Shown here: positions 1-8,026 of the stretch, in pieces | Numbering within the stretch: the stretch's first letter is position 1 | Layout: each line of letters begins with the position of its first letter | From: Streptosporangiaceae bacterium | Lineage (GTDB): Bacteria; Actinomycetota; Actinomycetes; Streptosporangiales; Streptosporangiaceae | Length of the DNA stretch: 46,545 nt | Direction: 5' to 3' | Assembly (NCBI GenBank): GCA_025934635.1 | Contig: JAICWX010000025.1 | Coordinates: forward strand, 1 to 46,545 | The notes under the pieces: model-generated | Databases searched by the model: none | What the model was told of the DNA's origin: nothing | Seen by the model: only the letters and a program-made list of their open reading frames with translations | Made by a program: the position numbers and the translations under genes

Positions 1-213
1 ATGCAGGGGCTGTTCCTGCTGATCACCGTGGCGGTGCTGTTCGCGATCCTGGTCGCGGACATCCTCACCGCACTGCTCGACCCGCGGACGAGGACGGCGC
101 GGTCGCCATGGCCATGCCCGTTTCCGGGGTCCCCACCGAAACCCCCGTCAGCCAGGCCCCCGAGCTCGGGTCCGGTCGCGGGCTCGGCCGGATCGGCCGC
201 GCCGTCCGGCTGA
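1..213 (+). CDS. ABC transporter permease, DppB/OppB type (C-terminal fragment)
   Basis: Only the last 70 codons are inside the window, so the first ATG is an internal Met and the gene begins upstream. A hydrophobic helix (residues 1-25 of the fragment) followed by LLDPRTR is the usual end of DppB-type permeases, which form the membrane channel with the DppC-type partner encoded next. Family members normally stop within a few residues of the DPR motif. Here the frame stays open for about 40 more residues of Pro/Ser/Ala-rich, low-complexity sequence and overlaps the next gene by 106 nt. That tail is probably translated because an earlier stop has been lost, though a sequencing frameshift is possible. 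It is the first visible gene of an operon running to 7214. The permease assignment rests on the short helix plus DPR motif and on the neighbours. Confidence 0.75.
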   Translation: MQGLFLLITVAVLFAILVADILTALLDPRTRTARSPWPCPFPGSPPKPPSARPPSSGPVAGSAGSAAPSG

Positions 214-1061
214 ACCGCAAGGCGACGATCGGCGCCGTGATACTCGGGATCTTCGTCCTGATCGCGCTGTTCCCCTTCGTGATCGCGCACGACAGCCCGA
301 CCCAGGACGCCTACCCGGCCCAGCTGGGCATCTCGACCGCCCATCTGCTCGGCACCAACCACTACGGCCAGGACCTGTTCGCCCAGCTCGTGTACGGCAC
401 CAGGAACGTGCTGATCATCGCGTTCACGGTGGGCCTGGCGACGACCGGGATCGCGGTCCTGATCGGGGTGGCCGCCGCCTACCTCGGCGGCCTGTGGGAC
501 AGCTCGCTCAACGTGCTGACCGACGTGCTGCTCGTCATCCCGCTGTTCCCGCTGCTCATCGTCATCGCCGCTTACGCGCACGGCGGCACCACGCCGGTGC
601 TGATCGCCGCGATCACCCTGACCAGCTGGTCCTATACCGCCCGGCAGCTCAGGTCGCAGGCGCTGACGCTGCGCAACCGGGATTTCCTCGAGGCGGCGCG
701 GGTGCGCGGCGAACGGCGGCTCTACATCATCGTGGTCGAGGTCATCCCCACCATGACCTCGCTGATCGTGGCGAGCTTCCTGACCAACGCGCTGTACGCG
801 GTGCTGTTCTCGTCCAGCCTGCAGTTCATCGGCCTCGGCGACCCGAACACGATCAGCTGGGGCACCACGCTGTACTGGGCGCAGAACAACGCGGCGCTGC
901 AGACCGGCGAGCCGCTGTGGGCCATCGCGCCCGGCGCTCTGATCGCCGTCCTCGGCGCCGCCTTCGCCCTGCTCAACTACGCCTTCGACGAGATCGGAAA
1001 CCCGGCCCTGCGGCCGGTGCGGAAGGCACGGCGGAAGAAGGGGGTACTGCAGCGTGGCTGA
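108..1061 (+). CDS. ABC transporter permease, DppC/OppC type
   Basis: This 317-residue inner-membrane permease has the OppC plan: a cytoplasmic N-terminus of about 40 residues, a first membrane helix (GAVILGIFVLIALFPFVIA), an extracytoplasmic stretch containing the family landmark LLGTNHYGQDLFAQLVYGTR, then five further helices. The EAA loop that contacts the ATPases is present around residues 190-210 (DFLEAARVRGERR). Opp/Dpp-type transporters import peptides but in many bacteria also carry oligosaccharides. Here the neighbours (GH4, GH9, sugar kinase) argue for a sugar oligomer. The ATG at 108 lies inside the previous reading frame. Later starts would shorten the non-conserved N-terminal region only, so the start is uncertain by up to about 30 codons. 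It overlaps the next gene by 8 nt, indicating coupled translation. Confidence 0.9.
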   Translation: MAMPVSGVPTETPVSQAPELGSGRGLGRIGRAVRLNRKATIGAVILGIFVLIALFPFVIAHDSPTQDAYPAQLGISTAHLLGTNHYGQDLFAQLVYGTRNVLIIAFTVGLATTGIAVLIGVAAAYLGGLWDSSLNVLTDVLLVIPLFPLLIVIAAYAHGGTTPVLIAAITLTSWSYTARQLRSQALTLRNRDFLEAARVRGERRLYIIVVEVIPTMTSLIVASFLTNALYAVLFSSSLQFIGLGDPNTISWGTTLYWAQNNAALQTGEPLWAIAPGALIAVLGAAFALLNYAFDEIGNPALRPVRKARRKKGVLQRG

Positions 1062-2031
1062 CGAGCTGGTGCTCGAGGTCAGCGGCCTGTCCGTGGACTA
1101 CGTCCTGGACCGGGGCAACGTCCGGGCCGTCGATGACGTGTCGTTCACGGTCAGCCGGGGCGAGTTCCTCGGCATCGTCGGCGAGTCGGGCTGCGGGAAG
1201 TCCACGCTGCTGTTCGCCGTGGCCCAGCTGCTCTCTCCCCCGGCGGAGGTGGCGGCGGGCAGCGTCACGTTCGGCGGGAACAACCTGGTCGGGCTGACCG
1301 ACGGGCAGCTGTCCGCCATCCGCTGGCGGGACATGTCGGTGGTCATGCAGAGCGCGATGAACGCGCTGAACCCCGTCAAGACCATCGGGGCCCAGTTCAA
1401 GGACGCGATGCGGGCCCACGGCAAGGTCCCCGACCGGGAGATCGCGGCCCGGTCGGCCGAAGTGCTCAAGATGGTCGGCATCGATCCGGTGCACCTGCGC
1501 AGCTACCCGCACCAGCTGTCCGGCGGGATGCGGCAGCGCTCGATGATCGCGATGGCCCTGCTGTTCACCCCGGACCTGGTCATCATGGACGAGCCGACCT
1601 CGGCGCTGGACGTGGTGGCCCAGCGGTCGCTGATGGTGCAGATCAAGGAGCTGCAGCTGGCGTTCGGCTTCGCGGTCATCTTCGTCACCCACGACATGTC
1701 GCTGATCAGCCACTTCTCTGACCGGCTGATGGTGATGTACGCCGGCCAGGTGGACGAGATCGGCGCCACCCGGACCATCTTCGACCGTCCGCTGCACCCC
1801 TATACGCAGGGCCTGCTCGAGGCCTTCCCGTCCATCCGGGGACCGCGCGTCCCGCTGAAGGGAATCCCGGGCAGTCCGCCTGACATGGCCCGGGTGCCGT
1901 CCGGCTGCCGGTTCCGGCCGCGCTGCCCGTACGCGGTCGACAAGTGCGCCGAGGTCGCGCCCGACCTCTACCCGCTGGACGAGGCGCTGGTCCGCTGCGT
2001 GCGCCGCGAGGACGGGAGCCTCCCATCATGA
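1054..2031 (+). CDS. ABC transporter ATP-binding protein, DppD/OppD type
   Basis: This is the 325-residue cytoplasmic ATPase that energises the permease pair. Walker A is GESGCGKST (residues 43-51), the ABC signature LSGGMRQR is at 155-162, and Walker B LVIMDE (175-180) is followed by PTSALD. The C-terminal oligo_HPY extension with CRFRPRCPYAVDKC is typical of the peptide/opine/nickel branch, whose related members also serve oligosaccharide systems. The start is GTG at 1054, overlapping the permease stop by 8 nt. The stop overlaps the next start in an ATGA. Nothing appears to be missing, and the length is normal for the family. Confidence 0.93.
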   Translation: MADELVLEVSGLSVDYVLDRGNVRAVDDVSFTVSRGEFLGIVGESGCGKSTLLFAVAQLLSPPAEVAAGSVTFGGNNLVGLTDGQLSAIRWRDMSVVMQSAMNALNPVKTIGAQFKDAMRAHGKVPDREIAARSAEVLKMVGIDPVHLRSYPHQLSGGMRQRSMIAMALLFTPDLVIMDEPTSALDVVAQRSLMVQIKELQLAFGFAVIFVTHDMSLISHFSDRLMVMYAGQVDEIGATRTIFDRPLHPYTQGLLEAFPSIRGPRVPLKGIPGSPPDMARVPSGCRFRPRCPYAVDKCAEVAPDLYPLDEALVRCVRREDGSLPS

Positions 2032-3134
2032 CCGCTGAGCTGCTGAGGACCGAGGGGCTGACCCGGCACTTCAAGATCGGCAGCGCGCTGTCCCGGCGGA
2101 CACTGCACGCGGTGGACGACGTCAACTTCGCGATCGGCGACCGGGAGATCGTGGCGCTGGCCGGGGAGAGCGGCAGCGGCAAGTCCACCATCGCCCGGGT
2201 ACTGGCCCGGATCTACCCGCCCACCGCGGGCGAGGTGTACTTCGAGGGCAAGCCGCTGTCCGCGATGAAATCGCGGGCCGAGCAGCTGCGCTACAGCGGC
2301 CTGGTGCCGATGGTGTTCCAGGACCCGTTCAGCTCGATCAACCCGGTGTTCCGGGTCAGCCATGGCGTGCTGCGCAGCCTCAAGCTGCACCGGCCGTCGC
2401 TGTCCGAGGCGCAGCGGCGGGAGGAGGCGGCCCGGGTCTTCGAGGTGGTCGGGCTGAACCCCGACATGCTGGAGCGGTTCCCCTACGAGCTGAGCGGAGG
2501 CCAGCGGCAGCGGGTCGGCTTCGCCCAGGCGCTGGCGATGAAGCCGCGGCTGATCCTGGCCGACGAGCCGGTCTCGATGCTGGACGTATCGATCCGGGTC
2601 GGCCTGCTCAACCTGATGGCCAAGCTGCGCGACGAGGAGGGCGTGTCCATCCTCTACATCACCCACGACATCGCCAGCGCCCGGTACGTGGCGGACCGGC
2701 TGATCGTGATGTACGCCGGCCAGATCGCCGAGACCGGGCCGATCGAGGACGTGCTCACCCATCCCCGGCACCCGTACACCCAGCTGCTGCTGTCCGCGGT
2801 CCCCGACCCGCGCGCGCCGTTGTCGGTGGCGGCCGAGACCGACCGGGGCGAGCCGCCCCGGGTCATCGACCCGACTCCCGGCTGCCGGTTCCGCTGGCGC
2901 TGCCCGCTTGCCATCGACACCTGCGCGCAGGTCACCCCGGAACTGGCCGAGCTACGGCCTGCCCACAGCGCGGCCTGCCACGTTGCCCAGAACAGTCCCG
3001 AGGAAGTAAAGGCCTTCTCACATGAAGATCGCAGTGATCGGCGGGGGATCGACCTACACGCCCGAGCTCGCGGACGGGATCGGGCGGCTGCTGCCGGACG
3101 TGACCGACCTCGTACTCGTCGATCCCGACCCTGA
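2028..3134 (+). CDS. ABC transporter ATP-binding protein, DppF/OppF type
   Basis: This second ATPase (368 residues) would pair with the DppD-type protein. Walker A GESGSGKST is at residues 46-54, with the LSGGQRQRVGFAQALA signature, LILADEPVSMLD Walker B region and an oligo_HPY tail (CRFRWRCPLAIDTC). The ATG at 2028 is chosen because it forms an ATGA overlap with the upstream stop and starts right before the conserved TRHFKIG region; in-frame codons upstream to 1944 are shadow. Normal members end near the AQNSPEEVKA stretch. Here the frame continues about 37 residues in Arg-rich, non-conserved sequence and overlaps the GH4 gene by 113 nt, the second abnormally long overlap in this operon. Confidence 0.92.
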   Translation: MTAELLRTEGLTRHFKIGSALSRRTLHAVDDVNFAIGDREIVALAGESGSGKSTIARVLARIYPPTAGEVYFEGKPLSAMKSRAEQLRYSGLVPMVFQDPFSSINPVFRVSHGVLRSLKLHRPSLSEAQRREEAARVFEVVGLNPDMLERFPYELSGGQRQRVGFAQALAMKPRLILADEPVSMLDVSIRVGLLNLMAKLRDEEGVSILYITHDIASARYVADRLIVMYAGQIAETGPIEDVLTHPRHPYTQLLLSAVPDPRAPLSVAAETDRGEPPRVIDPTPGCRFRWRCPLAIDTCAQVTPELAELRPAHSAACHVAQNSPEEVKAFSHEDRSDRRGIDLHARARGRDRAAAAGRDRPRTRRSRP

Positions 3135-4272
3135 CCGGCTCGCCGCCGTGGGCCCGGTATCGGCCCGGATCATGGCCGCGCACGACCACCCGGCCGACGT
3201 GAGCTGGACGGACAGCGTCGACGAGGGCACCGAGGGCGCCGACGCGGTCCTGTTCCAGCTCCGCATCGGCGGCCAGGCCGCCCGCCACCGGGACGAGACC
3301 TGGCCGCTGGAGTGCGGCTGCGTCGGGCAGGAGACCACCGGGGCCGGGGGGCTGGCAAAAGCGCTCAGGACCGTGCCGGTGGTGCTCGAACTGGCCGAAC
3401 GGGCCCGCCGTCGGGCTTCGCCCTCAGCCTTCATCATCGATTTCACCAACCCGGTCGGGATCGTCACCCGGGCGCTTCTGACCGCGGGCCACCGCACGGT
3501 CGGCCTGTGCAACGTGGCCATCGGGTTCCAGCGCGATTTCGCCCGGATACTCGGCGTCGACCCCGGGCGGATCTCCCTCGGGCACGTCGGCCTGAACCAC
3601 CTGACCTGGGAGCGCTCGGTCTTCCTGGACGGCGCCGACGTGCTGCCCGAACTGCTCGCCAAGCACGCGGACGAGATCGCGCCGCATACCGGGATGCCCG
3701 CCGACTTCGTCCGGCACCTGGGCATGGTGCCCTCGTCCTACCTGCGCTACTACTACGCGCACGACGCGGTGGTCGAGTCGCTGCGGGGCGCGGAAACCCG
3801 GGCCCAGGCGGTCGCCCGGCTCGAGGCCGAGCTCCTCGACCTGTACGCCGACCCGGACCTGGACACCAAGCCGCCGCAGCTGGCCCAGCGCGGCGGGGCC
3901 TGGTACTCCGAGGCGGCGGTGGACCTGCTGGTCTCGCTGACCGCGGACCGCCGCGACACGCAGGTGGTGAACACGTTCAACCACGGCACGATGCCGTTCC
4001 TGCCGGACGACGCGGTGATCGAGGTGCCGGCCGTGATCGGCGCCGGCGGCGCGGAGCCGGCGGCCGTCGATCCGGTCCAGCCGCTGCTGCGCGGGCTGAT
4101 CGCGCACGCCTTCGCGTACGAGGAACTCGCGCTCGACGCCGCCCTGCGCGGCGGCCGCGACCGGGTTTACGACGCGCTGCTCGCGCACCCGCTGGTGGGC
4201 CAGGCCGACCAGGCGGAATGCCTGACCGACCGGCTGCTCGCGGAGAACGCGTCCTACCTGCCCTGGGCCTGA
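3022..4272 (+). CDS. Glycoside hydrolase family 4 (6-phospho-beta-glucosidase-like)
   Basis: This 416-residue cytoplasmic enzyme is of the NAD+- and divalent-metal-dependent GH4 family, which cleaves glycosides by an oxidation/elimination route at C3. Family features are the N-terminal Rossmann loop GGGST (residues 7-11), FTNPVG (141-146), and the metal ligands Cys163 in GLCNVAIG and His193 in GLNHLTW. The CNVAIG form resembles LicH/ChbF-type 6-phospho-beta-glucosidases more than alpha-galactosidases. In GH4 many substrates carry a 6-phosphate; a BadF-type kinase is encoded two genes downstream, so intracellular phosphorylation before cleavage is conceivable, but this is inference. The ATG at 3022 precedes MKIAVIGGG, the correct family start, even though the upstream ATPase frame overlaps it. 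Exact substrate (cello-, chito- or other beta-linked disaccharide) cannot be read from the sequence. Confidence 0.9.
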   Translation: MKIAVIGGGSTYTPELADGIGRLLPDVTDLVLVDPDPDRLAAVGPVSARIMAAHDHPADVSWTDSVDEGTEGADAVLFQLRIGGQAARHRDETWPLECGCVGQETTGAGGLAKALRTVPVVLELAERARRRASPSAFIIDFTNPVGIVTRALLTAGHRTVGLCNVAIGFQRDFARILGVDPGRISLGHVGLNHLTWERSVFLDGADVLPELLAKHADEIAPHTGMPADFVRHLGMVPSSYLRYYYAHDAVVESLRGAETRAQAVARLEAELLDLYADPDLDTKPPQLAQRGGAWYSEAAVDLLVSLTADRRDTQVVNTFNHGTMPFLPDDAVIEVPAVIGAGGAEPAAVDPVQPLLRGLIAHAFAYEELALDAALRGGRDRVYDALLAHPLVGQADQAECLTDRLLAENASYLPWA

Positions 4273-4282
4273 GGAGACCACG

Positions 4283-6193
4283 ATGAGACGAGCATGGCTG
4301 GCGCTCCTGGCGACGGCCGGCATCACGCTGGCGGCGGTCATCCCGGCGGCGGCGCCGGCCGCGGCCGCGCCGGCGGCCCCGGCGCAGGTGCGGGTCAACC
4401 AGGTCGGGTACCCGACCAGCGGGACCAAGGTGGCGTACGCCATGCTGCCGGCGAAGGTCGCGCGGGTGAGGTTCGAAGTCACCACGCCCTACGGCGTCGC
4501 GTACCGCGGGGTCTCGGCCGATGACGCCGGCGCCTGGAACGCGAACTACAAGGCGGTGTACAAGCTCAGCTTCTCCGGGCTGCGGCTGCCGGGTCAGTAC
4601 CGGATCAGGCTGCTGTCGCCCGCGACCGCGGTCTCCCCCGGCTTTGCCGTCGGCGACGGCGCGCAGCTGTACCAGCGGCTCGTCGGCAACGCCGTTCGGT
4701 ACTTCACTTCTGAGCGGGACGGGCCGGACGTCGTCTCCTCGGTCCTCGGCCGGCGGCCGGCCAACCTGACCGACGCCAAGGCCTACGTCTACGCCGACCC
4801 GCGCTATGACGACAATGACAGCCTGCTCGGCTCGCTGAAGAAGACCGGCGGCCCGGTCGACGTCTCCGGCGGCTGGTTCGACGCGGGCGGCGGCTACGAG
4901 AAATTCGGCTACACGGCCAGCTACGCCGACGCGCTCATGCTGCTCGCGGCGAGGGACAACCCCAGCTCGTACAGCACGCTCGCGCCGGAGGCGGCGTTCG
5001 GGCTGCAGTGGATCACCAGGCTGTGGAACCCGGCCCGCAAGGTGCTCTACGCCCAGGTCGGCATCGGCAGCGGCAACGCCAGCAACACCATCCAGGGCGA
5101 CTACAACTTCTGGTTCCTGCCGCAGGCCGAGGACCGGATGAAGGTGGGACCCGGCACCGATCCCGGGCCGAGCGCGTACTACGTCAAGTACCGGCCGGTG
5201 TTCCCGGCCGCCCCGGCCGGGGCGACGGTCAGCCCCAACCTGGCCGGGCGTTACGCCGCGGACTTCGCTCTCGGCGCTCAGCAGGCCGGTGATGCCCCCC
5301 AGGCCGCGCACCTGCTGAGCCTGGCCCGCAGCGTCTACGCCATGGCCAAGACCGCCGGCGTGGGCCAGCTGGTCACCGCGTACCCGCACGACTTCTACCC
5401 GGCCACGCAGTGGAAGAGCGACATGGCCTGGGGAGCCGCCGAGATCGCCCTGGCCGACGAGGCGGCCGGGGCTCCGGCCGGGCAGGTGCGGGCGGACCTG
5501 TCGGTGGCGGCGCGCTGGGCGCGGGCCTACCTGGCGCAGGGTCACGACGACACCTTCAACCTCTACGACACCGGAGCGGTCGCCGAGACGGAGCTGATCC
5601 AGGCCATGCGGCAGGCCGGTGACTTCCCGGTCCCGCCCGGCACGCTGCTCGGCGACCTGGCCGCGCAGCTGCGGGCCGGCCAGGCCCAGGTCAAGGGCGA
5701 CCCGTTCGCGACCGGCACCCAGCTGGGCGCGTCCGACGCGTCGCCGCACGCGTTCGGCCTGTACATCACCGACGCCCTGTACCAGAAGTACGGCGGCTCC
5801 GCCCAGTTTGCCGCGTTCGCGCAGCAGCAGCTGAACTTCGCCCTCGGCGCGAACGCCTGGGGCACCTCGTTCGTGGTCGGCGCGGGCACGGTGTTCCCGC
5901 ACTGCCTGCAGAGCGAGATCGCCAACCTGGCGGGCTCGCTGACCGGGCGCGGCAATATCCAGCTGGGCGCGGTCACCGACGGGCCGAGCGCCCCGGACAA
6001 CTTCCAGGGCCTGGGCACGGTCGACGGGATGCGCGCCTGCAGCGCGGGCAGCTTCGCCCCGTTCAACACCAAGACCGCCGCCTACGAGGACAACGTGGTG
6101 TCCTGGCCGTCGGTCGAGCCGGCCAGCGACTACACCGCCAACTCCCTGCTGGCCTTCGCCCTGGGCGCGGATCAGGGTTCCGGCGTTGGGTGA
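4283..6193 (+). CDS. Secreted glycoside hydrolase family 9 protein
   Basis: The product is 636 residues. A signal peptide (Arg-Arg start, hydrophobic core, Ala-rich cleavage zone ending near residue 34) is followed by an Ig-like CelD_N domain beginning VRVNQVGYP (residues 36-130) and a GH9 (alpha/alpha)6 barrel. The conserved DVSGGWFDAGGGYEKF lies at 193-208. In classical GH9 cellulases this is DAGD, with both Asp residues taking part in catalysis; here Asp200 is kept but the second Asp is Gly203. The proton-donor region is kept (Glu612 in SVEPASDY) and so is the substrate-binding His of FPHCLQ. There is no carbohydrate-binding module. The change at the base fits a non-classical specificity, such as the exo-glucosaminidases known in GH9, rather than an ordinary endoglucanase. 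It lies 10 nt after the GH4 gene. Confidence 0.88.
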   Translation: MRRAWLALLATAGITLAAVIPAAAPAAAAPAAPAQVRVNQVGYPTSGTKVAYAMLPAKVARVRFEVTTPYGVAYRGVSADDAGAWNANYKAVYKLSFSGLRLPGQYRIRLLSPATAVSPGFAVGDGAQLYQRLVGNAVRYFTSERDGPDVVSSVLGRRPANLTDAKAYVYADPRYDDNDSLLGSLKKTGGPVDVSGGWFDAGGGYEKFGYTASYADALMLLAARDNPSSYSTLAPEAAFGLQWITRLWNPARKVLYAQVGIGSGNASNTIQGDYNFWFLPQAEDRMKVGPGTDPGPSAYYVKYRPVFPAAPAGATVSPNLAGRYAADFALGAQQAGDAPQAAHLLSLARSVYAMAKTAGVGQLVTAYPHDFYPATQWKSDMAWGAAEIALADEAAGAPAGQVRADLSVAARWARAYLAQGHDDTFNLYDTGAVAETELIQAMRQAGDFPVPPGTLLGDLAAQLRAGQAQVKGDPFATGTQLGASDASPHAFGLYITDALYQKYGGSAQFAAFAQQQLNFALGANAWGTSFVVGAGTVFPHCLQSEIANLAGSLTGRGNIQLGAVTDGPSAPDNFQGLGTVDGMRACSAGSFAPFNTKTAAYEDNVVSWPSVEPASDYTANSLLAFALGADQGSGVG

Positions 6194-7214
6194 GGTGACC
6201 GCGCTGCGGCCCGCCGTGCTGGCCATCGACGGCGGGAACAGCAAGACCGACGTGGCCCTGGTGGCCGAGGACGGGACGCTGCTCGCGTCCGCTCGCGGCC
6301 CCGGCATCAACGCGCACCTGACCGGCATCGACCAGACCGCGCTCATCCTCGACGCCGTGGTCAAGCAGGCCGCGGCGCAACTGGATCACGGGATCCCGTC
6401 CGGCTGGATAGCCCGGCACACCGTGGCCTGCCTGGCCAACGCCGACTTGCCGGAGGAAGAGGCCGAGCACGCCGTGGCGGTGCAAGGACTGGGATGGAGC
6501 CCCACCGCCACGGTGGTGAACGATATGTTCGCGATCTTGCGCGCGGGCGTGGCGGACGGAGGCGAGGCGCACTGGGGTATCGCCGTGGTCTGCGGCGCCG
6601 GCATCAACGCGGTGGGCGTCGCCCCGGACGGCCGGGTCGCCCGGTACCTGGCTCTGGGCACGATCTCGGGCGACTGGGGTGGCGGCCACGGCCTCGGTCT
6701 CGAGGTGCTCTGGCACGCGATTCGCGCGGAGGACGGCCGCGGCCGGGAGACCGTCTTGACCGGCTACCTGACCAGCCACTTCGGCGTGGAGAGGGTCGAA
6801 GAGGTCACGATCGGCATCCATAAGGGCAAGATCGGCCACGACGACCTGACCGGCCTGGCGCCCATCCTGCTGCGGGCGGCCGACGAAGGTGACCCGGTGG
6901 CCGTCGCGGTGGTGAGCCGGCTGGCCGACGAGATCTCGGTGATGGCCGTCAACGCCATGCGCCGCCTCGGACTGACCAGCCTGGCCACCCCGGTGATCCT
7001 CGGCGGCGGCGTCATCACCGCGCGGAACCCGCTGCTGATGTCCGGCGTCACCCGGCAGCTCGCCGAGGCCGCCCCGGCCGCCGAGGTCCGCGTGATCGAC
7101 GTCCCGCCGGTGGCCGGCGCCGCCCTGCTCGGCCTGGACCAGGTCAAGGCGCCCCCGGCCGTCGCCGCCCGGCTGCGCGCCGCCTACGGCATCGCCCGCC
7201 CCAGCGAGCTGTAA
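6186..7214 (+). CDS. BadF/BadG-type sugar kinase (N-acetylglucosamine or glucosamine kinase-like)
   Basis: This 342-residue kinase belongs to the ASKHA fold. The phosphate-1 loop is DGGNSKTD (residues 15-22), phosphate-2 includes VCGAGINAVG, and the adenosine loop is near VILGGGVI. The BadF/BadG/BcrA/BcrD family includes GlcNAc kinase and the glucosamine-specific kinase of Vibrio. It would phosphorylate the monosaccharide released from imported oligomers. The reading frame opens with TTG at 6186, overlapping the GH9 stop by 8 nt; GTG at 6195, one base after that stop, is an equally credible start. It is the last gene of the operon, ending just before a strong hairpin. The sugar (GlcN, GlcNAc or glucose) is not determined. 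Confidence 0.85.
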   Translation: MGEVTALRPAVLAIDGGNSKTDVALVAEDGTLLASARGPGINAHLTGIDQTALILDAVVKQAAAQLDHGIPSGWIARHTVACLANADLPEEEAEHAVAVQGLGWSPTATVVNDMFAILRAGVADGGEAHWGIAVVCGAGINAVGVAPDGRVARYLALGTISGDWGGGHGLGLEVLWHAIRAEDGRGRETVLTGYLTSHFGVERVEEVTIGIHKGKIGHDDLTGLAPILLRAADEGDPVAVAVVSRLADEISVMAVNAMRRLGLTSLATPVILGGGVITARNPLLMSGVTRQLAEAAPAAEVRVIDVPPVAGAALLGLDQVKAPPAVAARLRAAYGIARPSEL

Positions 7215-7215
7215 A

Positions 7216-7253
7216 TGACCAGCAGCCCGCGCCGTGGCGCGGGCTGCTGGTCA
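7216..7253. terminator. Strong hairpin, probable bidirectional terminator
   Basis: A perfect inverted repeat has 17-bp arms (TGACCAGCAGCCCGCGC and its complement) around a CGTG loop. It begins 2 nt after the kinase stop and lies 12 nt from the stop of the convergent lipoprotein gene. There is no clear U-tract, as is common for actinobacterial hairpins. It probably serves both convergent transcripts. Confidence 0.85.
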
Positions 7254-7265
7254 GGTAAACGCGGG

Positions 7266-7904
7266 CTAACCGATGTTGCTGGCCGAGAGCTTGACCACGT
7301 GCCAGACGCCGCCCTGGCCGTTGCCGGTCGTCAGCAGCGGCTTGGCCCCCTTGAGGGTGTAGAGCGGGAGGCCGTCGTAGGTGATCTGCTTGACGCCGCC
7401 CGCGGTGGTGACGACGCCGAACTGGCCCGAGAAGTGGTCGGCCGGGCCGGCCTGGGGCACTCCGGTGGCCGGCAGCCAGGTCCGCGCGCAGGTGCCGGTG
7501 CAGGTCGGCTTGCCGCCCTTCTTGTCCTTGTCATAGGTGTAGACCACGTCGTGATTGGCCTCGGCCATCACGAAGCCGATGGCGGATTTCTGCACGATCA
7601 TGACGGTCGTGCCCACCGGCGGGATCGACCGCTCGTCGGCGGCGCCGCTCGGCAGCGGCCCGACCGACTTGTGCGGCGTCGCCTTGGCCTTCGCCGTGGC
7701 CGTTGATCCCCCGCCCTGGCTGGCCGTGGAGGCGGCCGTCGCCGAGGACGCGGTGACGGCCGGAGCCGACCCGCTGCTCGCCGAGGGCTGGCCCGAGGCG
7801 GCCCCGGCGGCCGAGTTCGTGCTGGACGACGAGCCCCCGCACGCGGCTAGCAGCAGGGCCAGTGAACCGATCCCGGCAGCTGCTGCAAACCCGCTCTTAC
7901 GCAT
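7266..7904 (-). CDS. Lipoprotein with COG4315 secreted repeat (Lipoprotein_15 family), copy 1
   Basis: This 212-residue exported lipoprotein has a signal peptide MRKSGFAAAAGIGSLALLL followed by the lipobox LAAC, and a Ser/Thr/Ala-rich linker to about residue 95. The C-terminal domain holds the paired repeats of family PF03640 (VYTYDKDKKG..CTGTC..TWLP and ITYDGLPLYTLKGA). The two Cys of CTGTC could bond. Members are widespread in actinobacteria and other soil bacteria. Their role is not established, though they often sit beside cytochrome or redox proteins. It is a tandem paralogue of the gene at 8027-8557, and both share an almost identical signal-peptide DNA block. Copy 1 has a longer linker than copy 2. 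Confidence 0.88.
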   Translation of the reverse strand: MRKSGFAAAAGIGSLALLLAACGGSSSSTNSAAGAASGQPSASSGSAPAVTASSATAASTASQGGGSTATAKAKATPHKSVGPLPSGAADERSIPPVGTTVMIVQKSAIGFVMAEANHDVVYTYDKDKKGGKPTCTGTCARTWLPATGVPQAGPADHFSGQFGVVTTAGGVKQITYDGLPLYTLKGAKPLLTTGNGQGGVWHVVKLSASNIG

Positions 7905-7908
7905 AACG
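7834..7908 (-). repeat. 75-bp direct repeat, copy 1 (signal-peptide block)
   Basis: These 75 bp over the start codon and lipobox of lipoprotein copy 1 match 8487-8561 with only three differences by eye. The rest of the two genes is much more diverged, which points to recent duplication or gene conversion of this block. Confidence 0.9.
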
Positions 7909-7982
7909 TCTCCAATTTCACAGGGATGGCTCGCCGTCTCCAGGCCAGCCGTTCCTGGCTCCGGGGCGAGCCGGTACAGAGC

Positions 7983-8016
7983 GTTCCCGGGCCGTCAGCC
8001 TGCCCGGCCCGGGAAC
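7983..8016 (-). terminator. Hairpin downstream of lipoprotein copy 2
   Basis: Perfect 11-bp arms, GTTCCCGGGCC at 7983-7993 and GGCCCGGGAAC at 8006-8016, enclose a 12-nt loop. The structure lies 10 nt past the stop of the copy 2 lipoprotein and before the promoter region of copy 1. It likely ends the copy 2 transcript, so that the two paralogues are transcribed separately. No U-tract is visible. Confidence 0.7.
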
Positions 8017-8026
8017 CCTCGAGTCT

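Noticed and set aside
494..1297. Long antisense and alternative-frame ORFs rich in Arg, Ala and Pro throughout the window
   Set aside because: They are typical shadows in GC-rich DNA: they overlap genes with clear family motifs, have poor codon use and carry no recognisable domain.
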